Source: Burkholderiales bacterium
GTDB taxonomy: Bacteria; Pseudomonadota; Gammaproteobacteria; Burkholderiales; Burkholderiaceae_B
DNA length: 64,000 nucleotides
Direction of reading: 5' to 3'
Assembly: GCA_027484315.1 (NCBI GenBank)
Contig: JAIXTE010000089.1
Span: 1 to 64,000 of the forward strand
Part shown: positions 8,110-16,719 of the stretch, piece by piece
Numbering within the stretch: position 1 is the first letter of the stretch
Layout of the letters: each line of letters begins with the position of its first letter
The notes under the pieces: model-generated
What the model was told of the DNA's origin: nothing
What the model saw: only the letters and a program-made list of their open reading frames with translations
The model's database searches: none
Made by a program: the position numbers and the translations under genes

Positions 8110-10064
8110 CCCACTTTGAATGCCCTTGATGACGTCGCTCTGGTACTTAGAGACGCACGATAGCGACGCTCCACCTCTTCAAACTGAGTAATCTCCTTTT
8201 CTGAAAGGGAAGAAATATCTCTTGTTTGAGAAAACTCATCGATGTATAACTTGTCGATAAATTCTGAAGCTCTATCAAATGCGAGAAGAAAGTTCTTCTC
8301 AATCTGCTCGTCATTTAAATCTTGGGTTGTACCAATGTAATAGTCGATTATCTTATCAACGGACGAGTGATGCTGAGGATTTTCCTTCTTAAATTCCAGG
8401 AAATCCGAAATCAAGTTGGTCCAGTTTTTCGAATCAGAAAAGCGCACCAGGTCTCTAACAAAGGATAGGTCTGGCGTATCAACACCAAGATCGATAGCCT
8501 TGTTTATTAGATCGTAAGACCTCTTTCCAAATGACTTCTTTGCGGAAACAAAGGAAGCAAGACACATTACCGGGTTTAACCTTACGTCTTTAGAGTTATC
8601 CACGACATCCGCGTAGGACGGAATTTGAATTGAGTCGACTGCGTTGTAAGACCTTACGGTCTCGAAGAAATCTCCAACAGGAACGTCTAATTTAAGAGCC
8701 ACGGAGCGTGCGAGGCTGGAACGCATAGAGTTGTCCTTTGCTCTCGAAATAATCCTGGCCAACTCCTCCTGCACTGACGCGAAGAAAACAGGATCAACGT
8801 TGGGGTTCTTAAGTATCGAAAAGGAAGGATCAAAATTATCTCGTTTTCGTAGTTTGTGGACAACTAGATCGACAAGCACTTCATGGATGTGTGATCGCTG
8901 ATTAATACAATCACTGAAAATCGTCTTCCGCCTTTCAGCCTCCGCCAGGATCACTTCTTTAGGCTTGGTCATGTCCTCGGCCTTAAAGCTCAAAAAGCTA
9001 TCGGGATCCTTACCCTCAGGGGAACGCATAAAAGTAACCGACTTTGAAGCAGTGAGAAGCGGCATGGCATTCGATATGGCGCTAAGTGCAGCCCCTTGAC
9101 CGGCATAATCGCTATCAAAACAAAAAATGATCTCGTCGCAATTCGCAAAGAGGTCCCTAACTTGGTTCTCTGAAAGTGAGGCACCTGAGGACGCGATTGT
9201 ATTTTTGAATGCCGAGGTGTGGCATGAAACCACATCAAATTGGCCTTCCACAACCAGAGCTCGTCGAGTTTTCTTTATCTCTTCAAGGGCCTGATACCAC
9301 CCAAAAAACTCTGAAGATTTATCGAAACCGGAGGATGCTGAACTGTTGATATACTTCGGCAGCTTCGAATCCACTGACGGTTTGTACACTCGACCGCTAA
9401 AACCAACTACGTCTCCCTTTTTATTTTTGAATGGAAATATTATCCTGTTGTTGAAGAAATCGAACCTCTCTCGATTCTCGTTCTCCCTTACGAGGCCGGC
9501 CTCAATTAAAAAGTTGTTCGTCTCATAGTCAGGGAACAATTCTTTAAGGCAGTTGTACCCTGCGACTCCCATGGAGAACCCCATGATAGCGTTCTTACCT
9601 TTACCTCTTGATATCAAATACTTTTGTGCCTCAGGATAAGACGGACTCAAGAGATTTGCGTGATAGAACTCCGCCGCCTTATTAAGAACCTCGGTGATTC
9701 GCTTTTGCCTTACGTATTCCCTCCGCTCGTCTTCTGTGAATTCCTTTTTAGATCTTGGGAGCTCTATGCCTGTAATTTCAGACAGGTGAAGCATTCCCTC
9801 CATAAATGAAAGGCCTTTTTTTATCTCAAGAATAGAAATGGGGTCAAACCATTTGTCACATCTGAAACAATGTAGCCGGCCATTCTTGATGCCAGCAGCG
9901 CCCCGCCCGGAGGTTCCAGTGCAACCAGAATCCATGCAAATAAAGCTATTTGGGCCGTCCTTGTAAACAGCACCTTCGCTACAATCTGCGATCAGTTTCT
10001 CTAGGTCGACAGACTTAAAGATTTTTTCTTTAGCCAGGAGAAATGCGTCTTCCATATTGCTCAC
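8106..10064 (-). CDS. dnaG: DnaG-type DNA primase
   Basis: The protein would make RNA primers for DNA replication. It is 652 aa, close to the bacterial DnaG length. Near the N-terminus is a zinc-ribbon pattern with C43, C48, C66 and C69 (HCFRC), matching the CHC2-type domain. The Toprim catalytic domain follows, with E273 in LVVEGQFDVV and D317/D319 in IFCFDSDYAGQG. The start is a GTG that overlaps the upstream stop as GTGA; an ATG three codons later is an alternative. The sequence is divergent from chromosomal DnaG, and its neighbours are unknown genes rather than rpsU/rpoD, so it is more likely a replicon-specific primase, paired with the DnaB at 20597-22009. Confidence 0.9.
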   Translation of the reverse strand: MSNMEDAFLLAKEKIFKSVDLEKLIADCSEGAVYKDGPNSFICMDSGCTGTSGRGAAGIKNGRLHCFRCDKWFDPISILEIKKGLSFMEGMLHLSEITGIELPRSKKEFTEDERREYVRQKRITEVLNKAAEFYHANLLSPSYPEAQKYLISRGKGKNAIMGFSMGVAGYNCLKELFPDYETNNFLIEAGLVRENENRERFDFFNNRIIFPFKNKKGDVVGFSGRVYKPSVDSKLPKYINSSASSGFDKSSEFFGWYQALEEIKKTRRALVVEGQFDVVSCHTSAFKNTIASSGASLSENQVRDLFANCDEIIFCFDSDYAGQGAALSAISNAMPLLTASKSVTFMRSPEGKDPDSFLSFKAEDMTKPKEVILAEAERRKTIFSDCINQRSHIHEVLVDLVVHKLRKRDNFDPSFSILKNPNVDPVFFASVQEELARIISRAKDNSMRSSLARSVALKLDVPVGDFFETVRSYNAVDSIQIPSYADVVDNSKDVRLNPVMCLASFVSAKKSFGKRSYDLINKAIDLGVDTPDLSFVRDLVRFSDSKNWTNLISDFLEFKKENPQHHSSVDKIIDYYIGTTQDLNDEQIEKNFLLAFDRASEFIDKLYIDEFSQTRDISSLSEKEITQFEEVERRYRASLSTRATSSRAFKVG

Positions 10065-12010
10065 ATGTAAACCTTTCTGTGTTTAACCGCTACCTTAAGC
10101 AGAGATTCGTCACCACCGCGCTCGGTAAAATTTTTCCTTGCCGCGTCTCTCACTATAACCGACTTGTGATTTGACGCTATCTGCGCCAGATAGGAGAGAT
10201 CGAGTTGCGGGTTTTGAGCTGCGAAATGCTTCAAGTTGCGACGATCGAGGGTTTCAATTTGGTTTTTAACAATATCAATCGGGCACGCGGGGCTTTTAAG
10301 GCATGCGGCCTGGACAACAAAATCGTCAGATCGAGCCCAAATCTGGCTGATGTCCTCAGATGTAACTGGGCCCTTGGTCACGAAAGCAAGGTGAACATCG
10401 GATATGTTCTCGTTCACGATTGCAAATCGAACTGCAGGTGTAACCTCCGATTTACAGGCAATCTCCACTTTAAACGATGTGGGCGATCGAAAGAATGCCT
10501 TAGAAACAAGGGCTGGAGTTGAACTTGGGTGCGAGATAATAATCTTGGCCACCGCAACAGAGGAGTCCTCGTTGTAGGCATCAATGAGCTGGCTGGTCGT
10601 AACTTTATGGTTTCGCAGAGCTGATCTTTTTACGTACGAATCGGTGCTAAGAAGGAGAGTCTGTAATGCATCTAGCGAGAGATTATTATTCGCCGCAACG
10701 TGACCCAACAAAACTGGATCTGTTTCGTTTTTCGCTGCGTGCTCAAGCATTTTAGTTGGGGCGAAGGACTTTTGAACGGCGACCCTACGAAGAACCAGGT
10801 CACCCTCATTCATGTAGGCCGCAATGGTTGCTTTAACTCCCGCATTCTGATGATTTAGAGCAGACAACGATAAATTATGATTGCCTTTTTTAATGAGCAG
10901 CTCAAGCGCTTTATCTGTGAGCCCATCAATTTGCTCGGTAAAACGACAAAGGATCGAAACATCATCCTGCTTGGAAATGGCGTTTATCAAAGTGTCCTCT
11001 GAAGCCGAGGGGTGGCGCAGCGCTTGCAGTACGAGATCAAAGCGATGAGACCTCGCCATAGACTCAAGTTGGGCTGCGCTAACCTCGGACTTCCTCTCCA
11101 GGAGGTATACGAGTTCCTTTGGATTATCGGAATCTGGATCAGGCTCGGGGAGTGTGGCCACACCCAGTTTTTCGCATGCTCGGGCACAGAAGGTAAAGGG
11201 TATGGCACGTTTAATAAACTGAAAATCTGCTGCATCAGTTTCGTTTGATGCGCCAGGTTTATTGGCTTGCAATTTAGGCCATACGTAGAGATCATCCTTG
11301 TCCATAAATTGCATTGTTTTTTCATGAAGTTGGTATTTCCCACCCGACTTCGCGATGAATACAAACAACTCGTCAGAACCAAAATAATTGTCAAAATGGG
11401 AAGCCATAGAAGTGCACCAGCGAGTCCCGGCCGAGTAAAGCTTGGAGGCGTCATAATTTTTGAGACCTATGACTTTGCCATCATCACCGTCATAAACAAC
11501 AAATGCTCCTTCTGCCTTCTGTTTTTTGGCGAGTGCCTTCTTAGATTCTGCCTTGGGAGCGCTCTGTTGAGCAAGAACGGCGGTCTCAAGGTGAGCTAAA
11601 CTTGTGTAACGAAGCAGGTCCTGGATAGGAAGGGACGTGCGATGTGTAACGTAGCCTGCAATAGCATCTCGCACGCGACCCAATTCGGAGAGTTGGAAAT
11701 CACCGTTCGAATAGCGGGTCGTTAACCATTGGGTATATTGCCCATTTGTTGAAATGTCAGCAGCTCTGCGAAGATTAGTAATGAGTTTCTCATTGCTGAG
11801 CCCTCCCGACGATGGGTCGGCAGCTATAGCTTCAGTAAGCCTCCTGTTCTCAGAAAATAATCCAAGAACGTGGGCGACCCTTTTATTGATGTCCTGATAC
11901 TTCTGACCGGCTTGGGATGCATCGCTTTCTCGTTGGCTAACGAGACGACTCTCAACTTCAGTTAATGGATCTTTGAGCTGGTAATCTGTGCCTGTAGCGC
12001 CGTTGGCCAT
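10061..12010 (-). CDS. PcfJ-like protein with HEAT-like repeats
   Basis: The function is unknown. The middle of the protein (about residues 170-250) contains AGTRWCTS, then Y, then LFVFIAK and KYQLHE, a pattern seen in PcfJ-like proteins of plasmids and phages. The remainder (about 300-645) consists of short helical units with repeated ALxHxN/AxN-type starts such as LSLSALNHQNA and LGHVAANNN, similar to HEAT or leucine-rich-repeat-variant arrays. It is 649 aa and cotranslated with the primase through a GTGA overlap, so it probably belongs to the replication operon. Confidence 0.7.
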   Translation of the reverse strand: MANGATGTDYQLKDPLTEVESRLVSQRESDASQAGQKYQDINKRVAHVLGLFSENRRLTEAIAADPSSGGLSNEKLITNLRRAADISTNGQYTQWLTTRYSNGDFQLSELGRVRDAIAGYVTHRTSLPIQDLLRYTSLAHLETAVLAQQSAPKAESKKALAKKQKAEGAFVVYDGDDGKVIGLKNYDASKLYSAGTRWCTSMASHFDNYFGSDELFVFIAKSGGKYQLHEKTMQFMDKDDLYVWPKLQANKPGASNETDAADFQFIKRAIPFTFCARACEKLGVATLPEPDPDSDNPKELVYLLERKSEVSAAQLESMARSHRFDLVLQALRHPSASEDTLINAISKQDDVSILCRFTEQIDGLTDKALELLIKKGNHNLSLSALNHQNAGVKATIAAYMNEGDLVLRRVAVQKSFAPTKMLEHAAKNETDPVLLGHVAANNNLSLDALQTLLLSTDSYVKRSALRNHKVTTSQLIDAYNEDSSVAVAKIIISHPSSTPALVSKAFFRSPTSFKVEIACKSEVTPAVRFAIVNENISDVHLAFVTKGPVTSEDISQIWARSDDFVVQAACLKSPACPIDIVKNQIETLDRRNLKHFAAQNPQLDLSYLAQIASNHKSVIVRDAARKNFTERGGDESLLKVAVKHRKVYM

Positions 12011-12130
12011 ACAACAATCTCAGTAAAAATATGTATGACAATTTTGACTAGCTATCCCCTATAAGGCAAAGAATCGGAGTTGTAAATTACAGAAAGCCAT
12101 CAACCGTAAAAGGTAGGGTGCAACCATGAG

Positions 12131-12892
12131 TCAATAAATTAAACCTACAACGCTCGTATAGAGGGATCGCTCGGGATTTGAGTGATGCTTAGCGTTCTTA
12201 AGAATTTCCGTCGTTTCAATGAGGCCTTTTTTCCCCCTAAGAATAGGAAGGTTGCCCTCATGCTTTGTTGCCTGAATGTCGCCTATGACTCTACCCACTT
12301 CCTCGGCCAGGTCGCGAGTCCATCCTTGCATGGGTAGGGCCCATTGCTTTGTCGCAATCGCTAAGGGTAGGGAGCCAACGCTAAGATGTTTTTGGAACGC
12401 ATACTGGGTCATATAACCTGCCCTAACATGACGCAGGGCCTCAACAGGGTCTACAGGCGTTGTGGAGGAAGTGGAGAATCTTTGCCCACCCTCTTCGTTG
12501 AGCGGATTGATCTGGCGAACAAGCTTCGAGAGGATCTCATTTGCTTGCAGCAGATAACTCAGAACAAGCTTATCTATGTGTCCGAACTCAACCTTAGAGC
12601 AAACCCAGAGTACGTTTGCTCTAACAGTATTCCAGGAGTCACAAAGAGATGAAGTCTCATCTAAGTGACCACAGTTCTCGTCAGGAATAGCAAGATGTCT
12701 CTGGCCGTCAATAAGCCTGGGGTCGACGAAGGGAAGAATCATACCAACAGCCGACTCAAGGCAATTAATGGCCGGCCCAATAGTATAAGTAGAGATTTTT
12801 TTCAAGTTTTGAATTTCACGAGTGAGCTCATACCAAGTGAAATCGATGATTTCGCACGTAGGCCTTCTGAATATTTGCGCTCTTACACCCAC
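12131..12892 (-). CDS. Hypothetical protein, 253 aa
   Basis: No family was recognised. The start is GTG at 12892 with AGGAG six bases upstream. The predicted protein is soluble and largely helical, with no signal peptide or membrane segment. About 20 bases upstream is the regulatory block shared with flhB and with the 20220 gene. It faces the 10061-12010 operon from upstream with a 120-bp gap, so it could be the first gene of a longer transcript. Confidence 0.7.
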   Translation of the reverse strand: MGVRAQIFRRPTCEIIDFTWYELTREIQNLKKISTYTIGPAINCLESAVGMILPFVDPRLIDGQRHLAIPDENCGHLDETSSLCDSWNTVRANVLWVCSKVEFGHIDKLVLSYLLQANEILSKLVRQINPLNEEGGQRFSTSSTTPVDPVEALRHVRAGYMTQYAFQKHLSVGSLPLAIATKQWALPMQGWTRDLAEEVGRVIGDIQATKHEGNLPILRGKKGLIETTEILKNAKHHSNPERSLYTSVVGLIY

Positions 12893-12911
12893 AGAAATCT
12901 CCTAAACTTTA

Positions 12912-12946
12912 AATAAATTTACTTATGATATGTATAGTAAAACATT
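12912..12946 (-). promoter_or_regulatory. Shared upstream block, best-preserved copy
   Basis: The region holds three overlapping matches to other upstream regions: 12912-12928 is identical to 2117-2133 (flhB), 12918-12935 matches 20243-20260 with one difference, and 12932-12946 is identical to 59171-59185 (before fliF). TTTACT and AGTAAA at 12918 and 12936 form an inverted repeat, which suggests a protein-binding site. It lies between the start of the 12131-12892 gene and the divergent gene at 13064. Confidence 0.5.
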
Positions 12947-13063
12947 AAAATAACCGGTGCGCAAGAGTTGCTTTTGCATTTTGAAGTCGGTGTTTGCTTT
13001 GAGAACGGTTAAATGCGGTACTAAGATTGGAAATTATTGGAAAAACAATGATCTGGAGCAAGC

Positions 13064-14257
13064 ATGGAGAAATTTCCAACAAAGGATTTCAAGTCTCAGG
13101 GCAACCTGATGGTTTTGAGAAATCTAGCGCCAAGCTCAGGTTCGAGCTATCTATGCCTTGATGTTAGAACGGCCGATGGGTCACCTGAGTCGGATGTCAT
13201 CGAGTATGCCCATTTTTTTGTGGATTCAAATGGTAGCGCCTCAAGCTGCTGGACCCTGGTCAGACCGGACACCGGAGTTACAAAGGAACAAAGTCAATTA
13301 TGGGGAATCTTCGATGAGGATTTAAGAGAGCGCCCTCCCCTTGAGGTCTTGGCTCCTTGGATCGAGAAGACCACAAAGGATTCAGTAATAATCTGTCCGC
13401 AAGGGTCAAGGGAAAGAATTCAGGAGTTTTTAAGAAAACTTGAAGATCTAAACGGACCAACCGGGAGCACTAAAGAAAGGTCAATTATAGATATTGACCT
13501 GATCTTAAAAATGTATCAGGACTCGGATCCAGGAAGGAACTCCACTCCGTTGGCCATGGCTGAGAAGCTAAGCAGGCCTATCGACCCAACGTCAAGAGTG
13601 TACAGGGATGTCATGATCGCCGTGGGTGTACTCGATAAGACATTGTATGAAATTGGCTCCCGGGGAATCTCCCGCGCTTTCATAAAGTTCAATCCCGCTG
13701 CAAATCCTGAGCCTAAGGGTGACGCACGAACAGATAACAAAGTCCCACCTAAACCCGTAGACCCAGCTAAACCGAGTGACAAGGAAATGGGCAAAGCGGC
13801 AGAGGATGACAGGGAATTAAATGACGAGAAGGTTCAATCGGACAGGATCCAGGCATGGGTAGAGGAACGCGTCAAGAATAACGACATCTTTCCGGTGTTT
13901 GACTTGAACTATCTCGTAACCAAATTGACACAGAAATTCCCGTTGGATGGGTATAACGACAAAAAGAAGGATCTTACTTCTATTGGATTTGCGCTGTCTG
14001 ATCAACTAAAGAAGGGGATGCTACAGCCGTCCAGAATAATCCACAAAGATCTCACTGCTGAGGTTGGACCGGTAGTGTGTGGATTTCTTAATGACAGCAG
14101 TCCCACTTTGACTTCGGTAAAAAAGGCTGTTGATGAAAAAACCAAGAGGAATGTCGATTACGTATTGATCAGGGCCTGCTTGATGCTGCTGAATCACCCC
14201 CAGTATTCCAACATAACAAAAAAAAACGTAAAAAATAGCTCGCCGCAGTTGAAATAA
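13064..14257 (+). CDS. DEDD exonuclease-like protein with lost active-site residues
   Basis: The first ~200 residues follow the layout of DnaQ/DEDDh 3'-5' exonucleases: a first strand YLCLDVRTAD where DxE is expected, an ITxEQ-like turn (GVTKEQSQLWGI), a second strand IICPQGSRERI where HNxxFD is expected, then an IDIDLIL strand and a last helix with VYRDVMIA where HxAxxD is expected. Only the first and last acidic residues remain, so catalysis looks lost. A Pro/Lys/Asp-rich linker (about 220-265) leads to a helical C-terminal domain. ATG 13064 has GGAG upstream. The fold assignment is by eye. Confidence 0.6.
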   Translation: MEKFPTKDFKSQGNLMVLRNLAPSSGSSYLCLDVRTADGSPESDVIEYAHFFVDSNGSASSCWTLVRPDTGVTKEQSQLWGIFDEDLRERPPLEVLAPWIEKTTKDSVIICPQGSRERIQEFLRKLEDLNGPTGSTKERSIIDIDLILKMYQDSDPGRNSTPLAMAEKLSRPIDPTSRVYRDVMIAVGVLDKTLYEIGSRGISRAFIKFNPAANPEPKGDARTDNKVPPKPVDPAKPSDKEMGKAAEDDRELNDEKVQSDRIQAWVEERVKNNDIFPVFDLNYLVTKLTQKFPLDGYNDKKKDLTSIGFALSDQLKKGMLQPSRIIHKDLTAEVGPVVCGFLNDSSPTLTSVKKAVDEKTKRNVDYVLIRACLMLLNHPQYSNITKKNVKNSSPQLK

Positions 14258-14286
14258 TTGTATCTTGGTGATAGGAGGTGATTTAC

Positions 14287-14481
14287 ATGCAGAAACAGGC
14301 GAACAAAAACTCTACTTGCGTCAAACCGAACACATTTAAGGCGTCAGATGAGCTACTTAAAATAGCGGGTGTGGCAATCCCGGTAGACGTGCCCGTTTTA
14401 GATAAGCGTCCAATTGCAGATCCGAGGTCGAGAGACAAAGGAGTGAGCATAGTGGTGAGGGGGATTCGCCAAAGCAAGTGA
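14287..14481 (+). CDS. Small hypothetical protein, 64 aa
   Basis: The start is decided by an unusually strong ribosome site: AGGAGGTGAT from 14273 pairs with ten consecutive bases of the usual 16S 3' end, six bases before ATG 14287. The protein is basic and has no recognised domain. Its stop overlaps the next gene (GTGA), so the two are probably cotranslated. The strong site suggests high synthesis. Confidence 0.65.
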   Translation: MQKQANKNSTCVKPNTFKASDELLKIAGVAIPVDVPVLDKRPIADPRSRDKGVSIVVRGIRQSK

Positions 14482-14831
14482 GGATAATGATCGAGTCGGT
14501 CACGGAGCGTTCAGGGGCTTGGAAATACGCCGCCTTGAGTGAAATACGAAAGATTGCATCAAAGAACCCAGGGGCTATGCTGCTAACGGAACAGCTAAGA
14601 GCGATGGTTGAACCAATAATAGGCGCTCCTCCAAACGACGGTCGAGCTTGGGGCGGAGTCATGATCAAGGCGATGAACCTGGGTCTTGTTGAGAACTCGC
14701 TACAAAAGCGAGGCGCGGTTACCTCACATGGCGGACAGAAAACTGTTTGGGTCATGAAAAAGGAGTTGCCGTTAATCAGCTATTCCGAGCAAGCAAAAGA
14801 GTTCATAAAGAACTGCGTGAGAGGCCAGTAG
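14478..14831 (+). CDS. Small winged-helix-like protein, 117 aa
   Basis: The start is GTG at 14478, overlapping the previous stop; ATG 14487 is an alternative. The length, helix-rich N-terminal half and a C-terminal pattern (MNLGLVENSLQKRG...KTVWVMKK) look like a compact winged helix such as those in small phage or plasmid DNA-binding proteins. This is a weak resemblance and no specific family is claimed. It is the second gene of a 14287-15164 operon. Confidence 0.6.
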   Translation: MRIMIESVTERSGAWKYAALSEIRKIASKNPGAMLLTEQLRAMVEPIIGAPPNDGRAWGGVMIKAMNLGLVENSLQKRGAVTSHGGQKTVWVMKKELPLISYSEQAKEFIKNCVRGQ

Positions 14832-14840
14832 GGAGCATCG

Positions 14841-15164
14841 ATGAATAGGTCCCTTAATATGGTTATTTTGAGTGGCAAGGTGTTATCTGTTGGTCAGGAT
14901 CCGGATGGTGGATTGATAGAGTCGAATGAAGGCAAGGTCTATAGGTTCGGATCGGCTGCATACAAGGACACTACGCTATGCCCAGGGGTACTTGTATCTT
15001 TTGAGGACGCGGGGAATGGGTGCGCAAGGAATCTAGAAATACTTCAGGTGAGATCCACACCTGGGCGTTTTTCCTTAGTGCCAACCCGAATGAAATATCT
15101 GGTCACCACTGCAGTGTTAATCCTACTTTTGGCGTTGATATCTGCTGTAAGGGGCTACCTCTGA
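14841..15164 (+). CDS. OB-fold-like domain with a C-terminal membrane anchor
   Basis: The first ~65 residues form a beta-rich segment (ILSGKVLSVGQDPDGGLIES, then a GxVYRF-like strand) that resembles an OB-fold or cold-shock-type domain. A single hydrophobic helix (YLVTTAVLILLLALISAV) sits at the C-terminus, so the domain would face the cytoplasm, tail-anchored to the inner membrane. GGGAG lies 7 bases before ATG 14841. The layout recalls bacterial cold-shock/DUF1294 proteins, but only one helix is present. Function unknown. Confidence 0.6.
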   Translation: MNRSLNMVILSGKVLSVGQDPDGGLIESNEGKVYRFGSAAYKDTTLCPGVLVSFEDAGNGCARNLEILQVRSTPGRFSLVPTRMKYLVTTAVLILLLALISAVRGYL

Positions 15165-15258
15165 CTCAAACAGTGGAGTCATTCTGCTGATTAGGATCGG
15201 AGTTTGTTGAGATAAAACAAGCCGGGCGATATTGTTGATCTGTGATAAGGAGAAATTC

Positions 15259-15744
15259 ATGGAAATTGTAAAGCAACTAAGACCAGGCGAATATTTCAGG
15301 CAAATCGCCATGAGCCGTGGCGCCGTTGTGCTCCCTGACTCAAACACCGGGGAATTTAAGGTGAAGGTGATAGGCCAAATTTACTCCGATCACCACAAAA
15401 CGAAAGAAGAGGCTCTTCGAAGCTTCTTTGAGAATGAGCCAGATGTGGATTTTGATTTCGTAAATAACCATGAGTCATTCATGTCAATGAAGGAGGGCGA
15501 ACCGCTCACACTTGACGGGGTTGACCACGTCCTTGTTGAGGTTTTTTCTAGATCTGGCTTGGTGGAATCGAAGAACACCGAGATAAAGGTCGCGGAATTG
15601 TCGGGGCGAACCAAAATTATGCGGGCTGAGCAGATTGCCTCCTCTGTGGTTGATCTGGATAGTGCAAAGCAATCCGATCCAATCTTGGATGAAATGCTAA
15701 ATCGAAAAACCTCGAATTCCTCGCAAATAAGCTTTAATTTTTAG
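15259..15744 (+). CDS. Hypothetical protein, 161 aa
   Basis: The start is ATG 15259, placed by AAGGAG at 15247-15252; the longer TTG-started frame would include the ribosome site. The protein is acidic, soluble and has no recognised domain. The C-terminal ~40 residues are polar and likely disordered, ending in SFNF. It follows the 14287-15164 operon after a 94-bp gap. Confidence 0.65.
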   Translation: MEIVKQLRPGEYFRQIAMSRGAVVLPDSNTGEFKVKVIGQIYSDHHKTKEEALRSFFENEPDVDFDFVNNHESFMSMKEGEPLTLDGVDHVLVEVFSRSGLVESKNTEIKVAELSGRTKIMRAEQIASSVVDLDSAKQSDPILDEMLNRKTSNSSQISFNF

Positions 15745-15797
15745 CCTTAATTTTCGGCGTGTTAACCTTTCCTAGTGTCTTCAACAGGTAAAGATTA

Positions 15798-16622
15798 ATG
15801 CGCTTCAAATCATTTCTAAAGGGTTCATTTAGGGCCCGCTCGGTCGCCTTCCTTTTATTCTTGATTGCATTAGCTCCAATAAATAGCTCTATGGCAGAGG
15901 AAGGATTAGCGATTGACCCGGTTGTTGAGCAGCTTATAAAGCAAGAGAAATACGAACAAGCCTACGATGTACTGCTTAAAGACGGAAGAAATGGTAACGC
16001 CTCCTCATTAACATTGGCCGGCGATCTCGTCATTAACGGCGCAGTGAAGGGGGTACGTCCGGAAGAAGCAATAGCTCTATACCTTGACGCTACAAGTAAA
16101 AACGAAGTTGAAAGCATGATGCGTCTGGCTTTCATTTTCAAAAATGGCTTCGGTTCAATTAAACCTGATGCCATTAAGGAAGTTCAATACCTACAAATGG
16201 CGGCAAACCGCTCCCATGCGATAGCTTATAGCGCTCTCGGGTGGGTACAAATGACATCACGTGATAACAGAATACAAAATCAACCTGCGGGTTTGAAAAA
16301 CATAAAGAAGGCCATCGATCTCGGCTCACCTTACGGGATAGTTAGGCTGGGAGAGGCTTACTGGCAAGGCATGGCCGGACTTAAGAGAAATCAAATCGTT
16401 GGCCTGGCGCTTTACGAGCATGGAAAGTCCCTTGGCGTGGAGGGAAGCGAGCCAGCTATTGAGGATCGCTCGAAAGAGGTTCTCTCACTGCAGGATGTAA
16501 AAGTGTCCTACCAGAAGCTTCGCAAGGACTTAAAGAGCATGCCGTATGAGAAAGCCTTGGAACTGCACTTCCAAGCCAACCCCGCGCACTTTGACTACAG
16601 ATCGGTTCAGCCAAAAAAGTAA
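15798..16622 (+). CDS. Exported Sel1/TPR-repeat protein
   Basis: A basic N-terminus followed by a hydrophobic stretch (SVAFLLFLIALAPINSS) and a cleavage-like MA|EEG marks a signal peptide, so the mature protein is periplasmic. Units of about 36 residues such as AIALYLDATSKNEVESMMRL and GSPYGIVRLGEAYWQGM are Sel1-like repeats, which usually mediate protein-protein contacts. It lies directly upstream of minD, where minC is usually found, but has no MinC-like sequence. Partner unknown. Confidence 0.75.
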   Translation: MRFKSFLKGSFRARSVAFLLFLIALAPINSSMAEEGLAIDPVVEQLIKQEKYEQAYDVLLKDGRNGNASSLTLAGDLVINGAVKGVRPEEAIALYLDATSKNEVESMMRLAFIFKNGFGSIKPDAIKEVQYLQMAANRSHAIAYSALGWVQMTSRDNRIQNQPAGLKNIKKAIDLGSPYGIVRLGEAYWQGMAGLKRNQIVGLALYEHGKSLGVEGSEPAIEDRSKEVLSLQDVKVSYQKLRKDLKSMPYEKALELHFQANPAHFDYRSVQPKK

Positions 16623-16719
16623 TTTAATATTTAAAAAATTTCAATACCATTACTTTTTTCTCTAAAATTGTATTGATAGAAAATCTAATCAAAAAACGAT
16701 TACATAAGGGTCGATCAAT

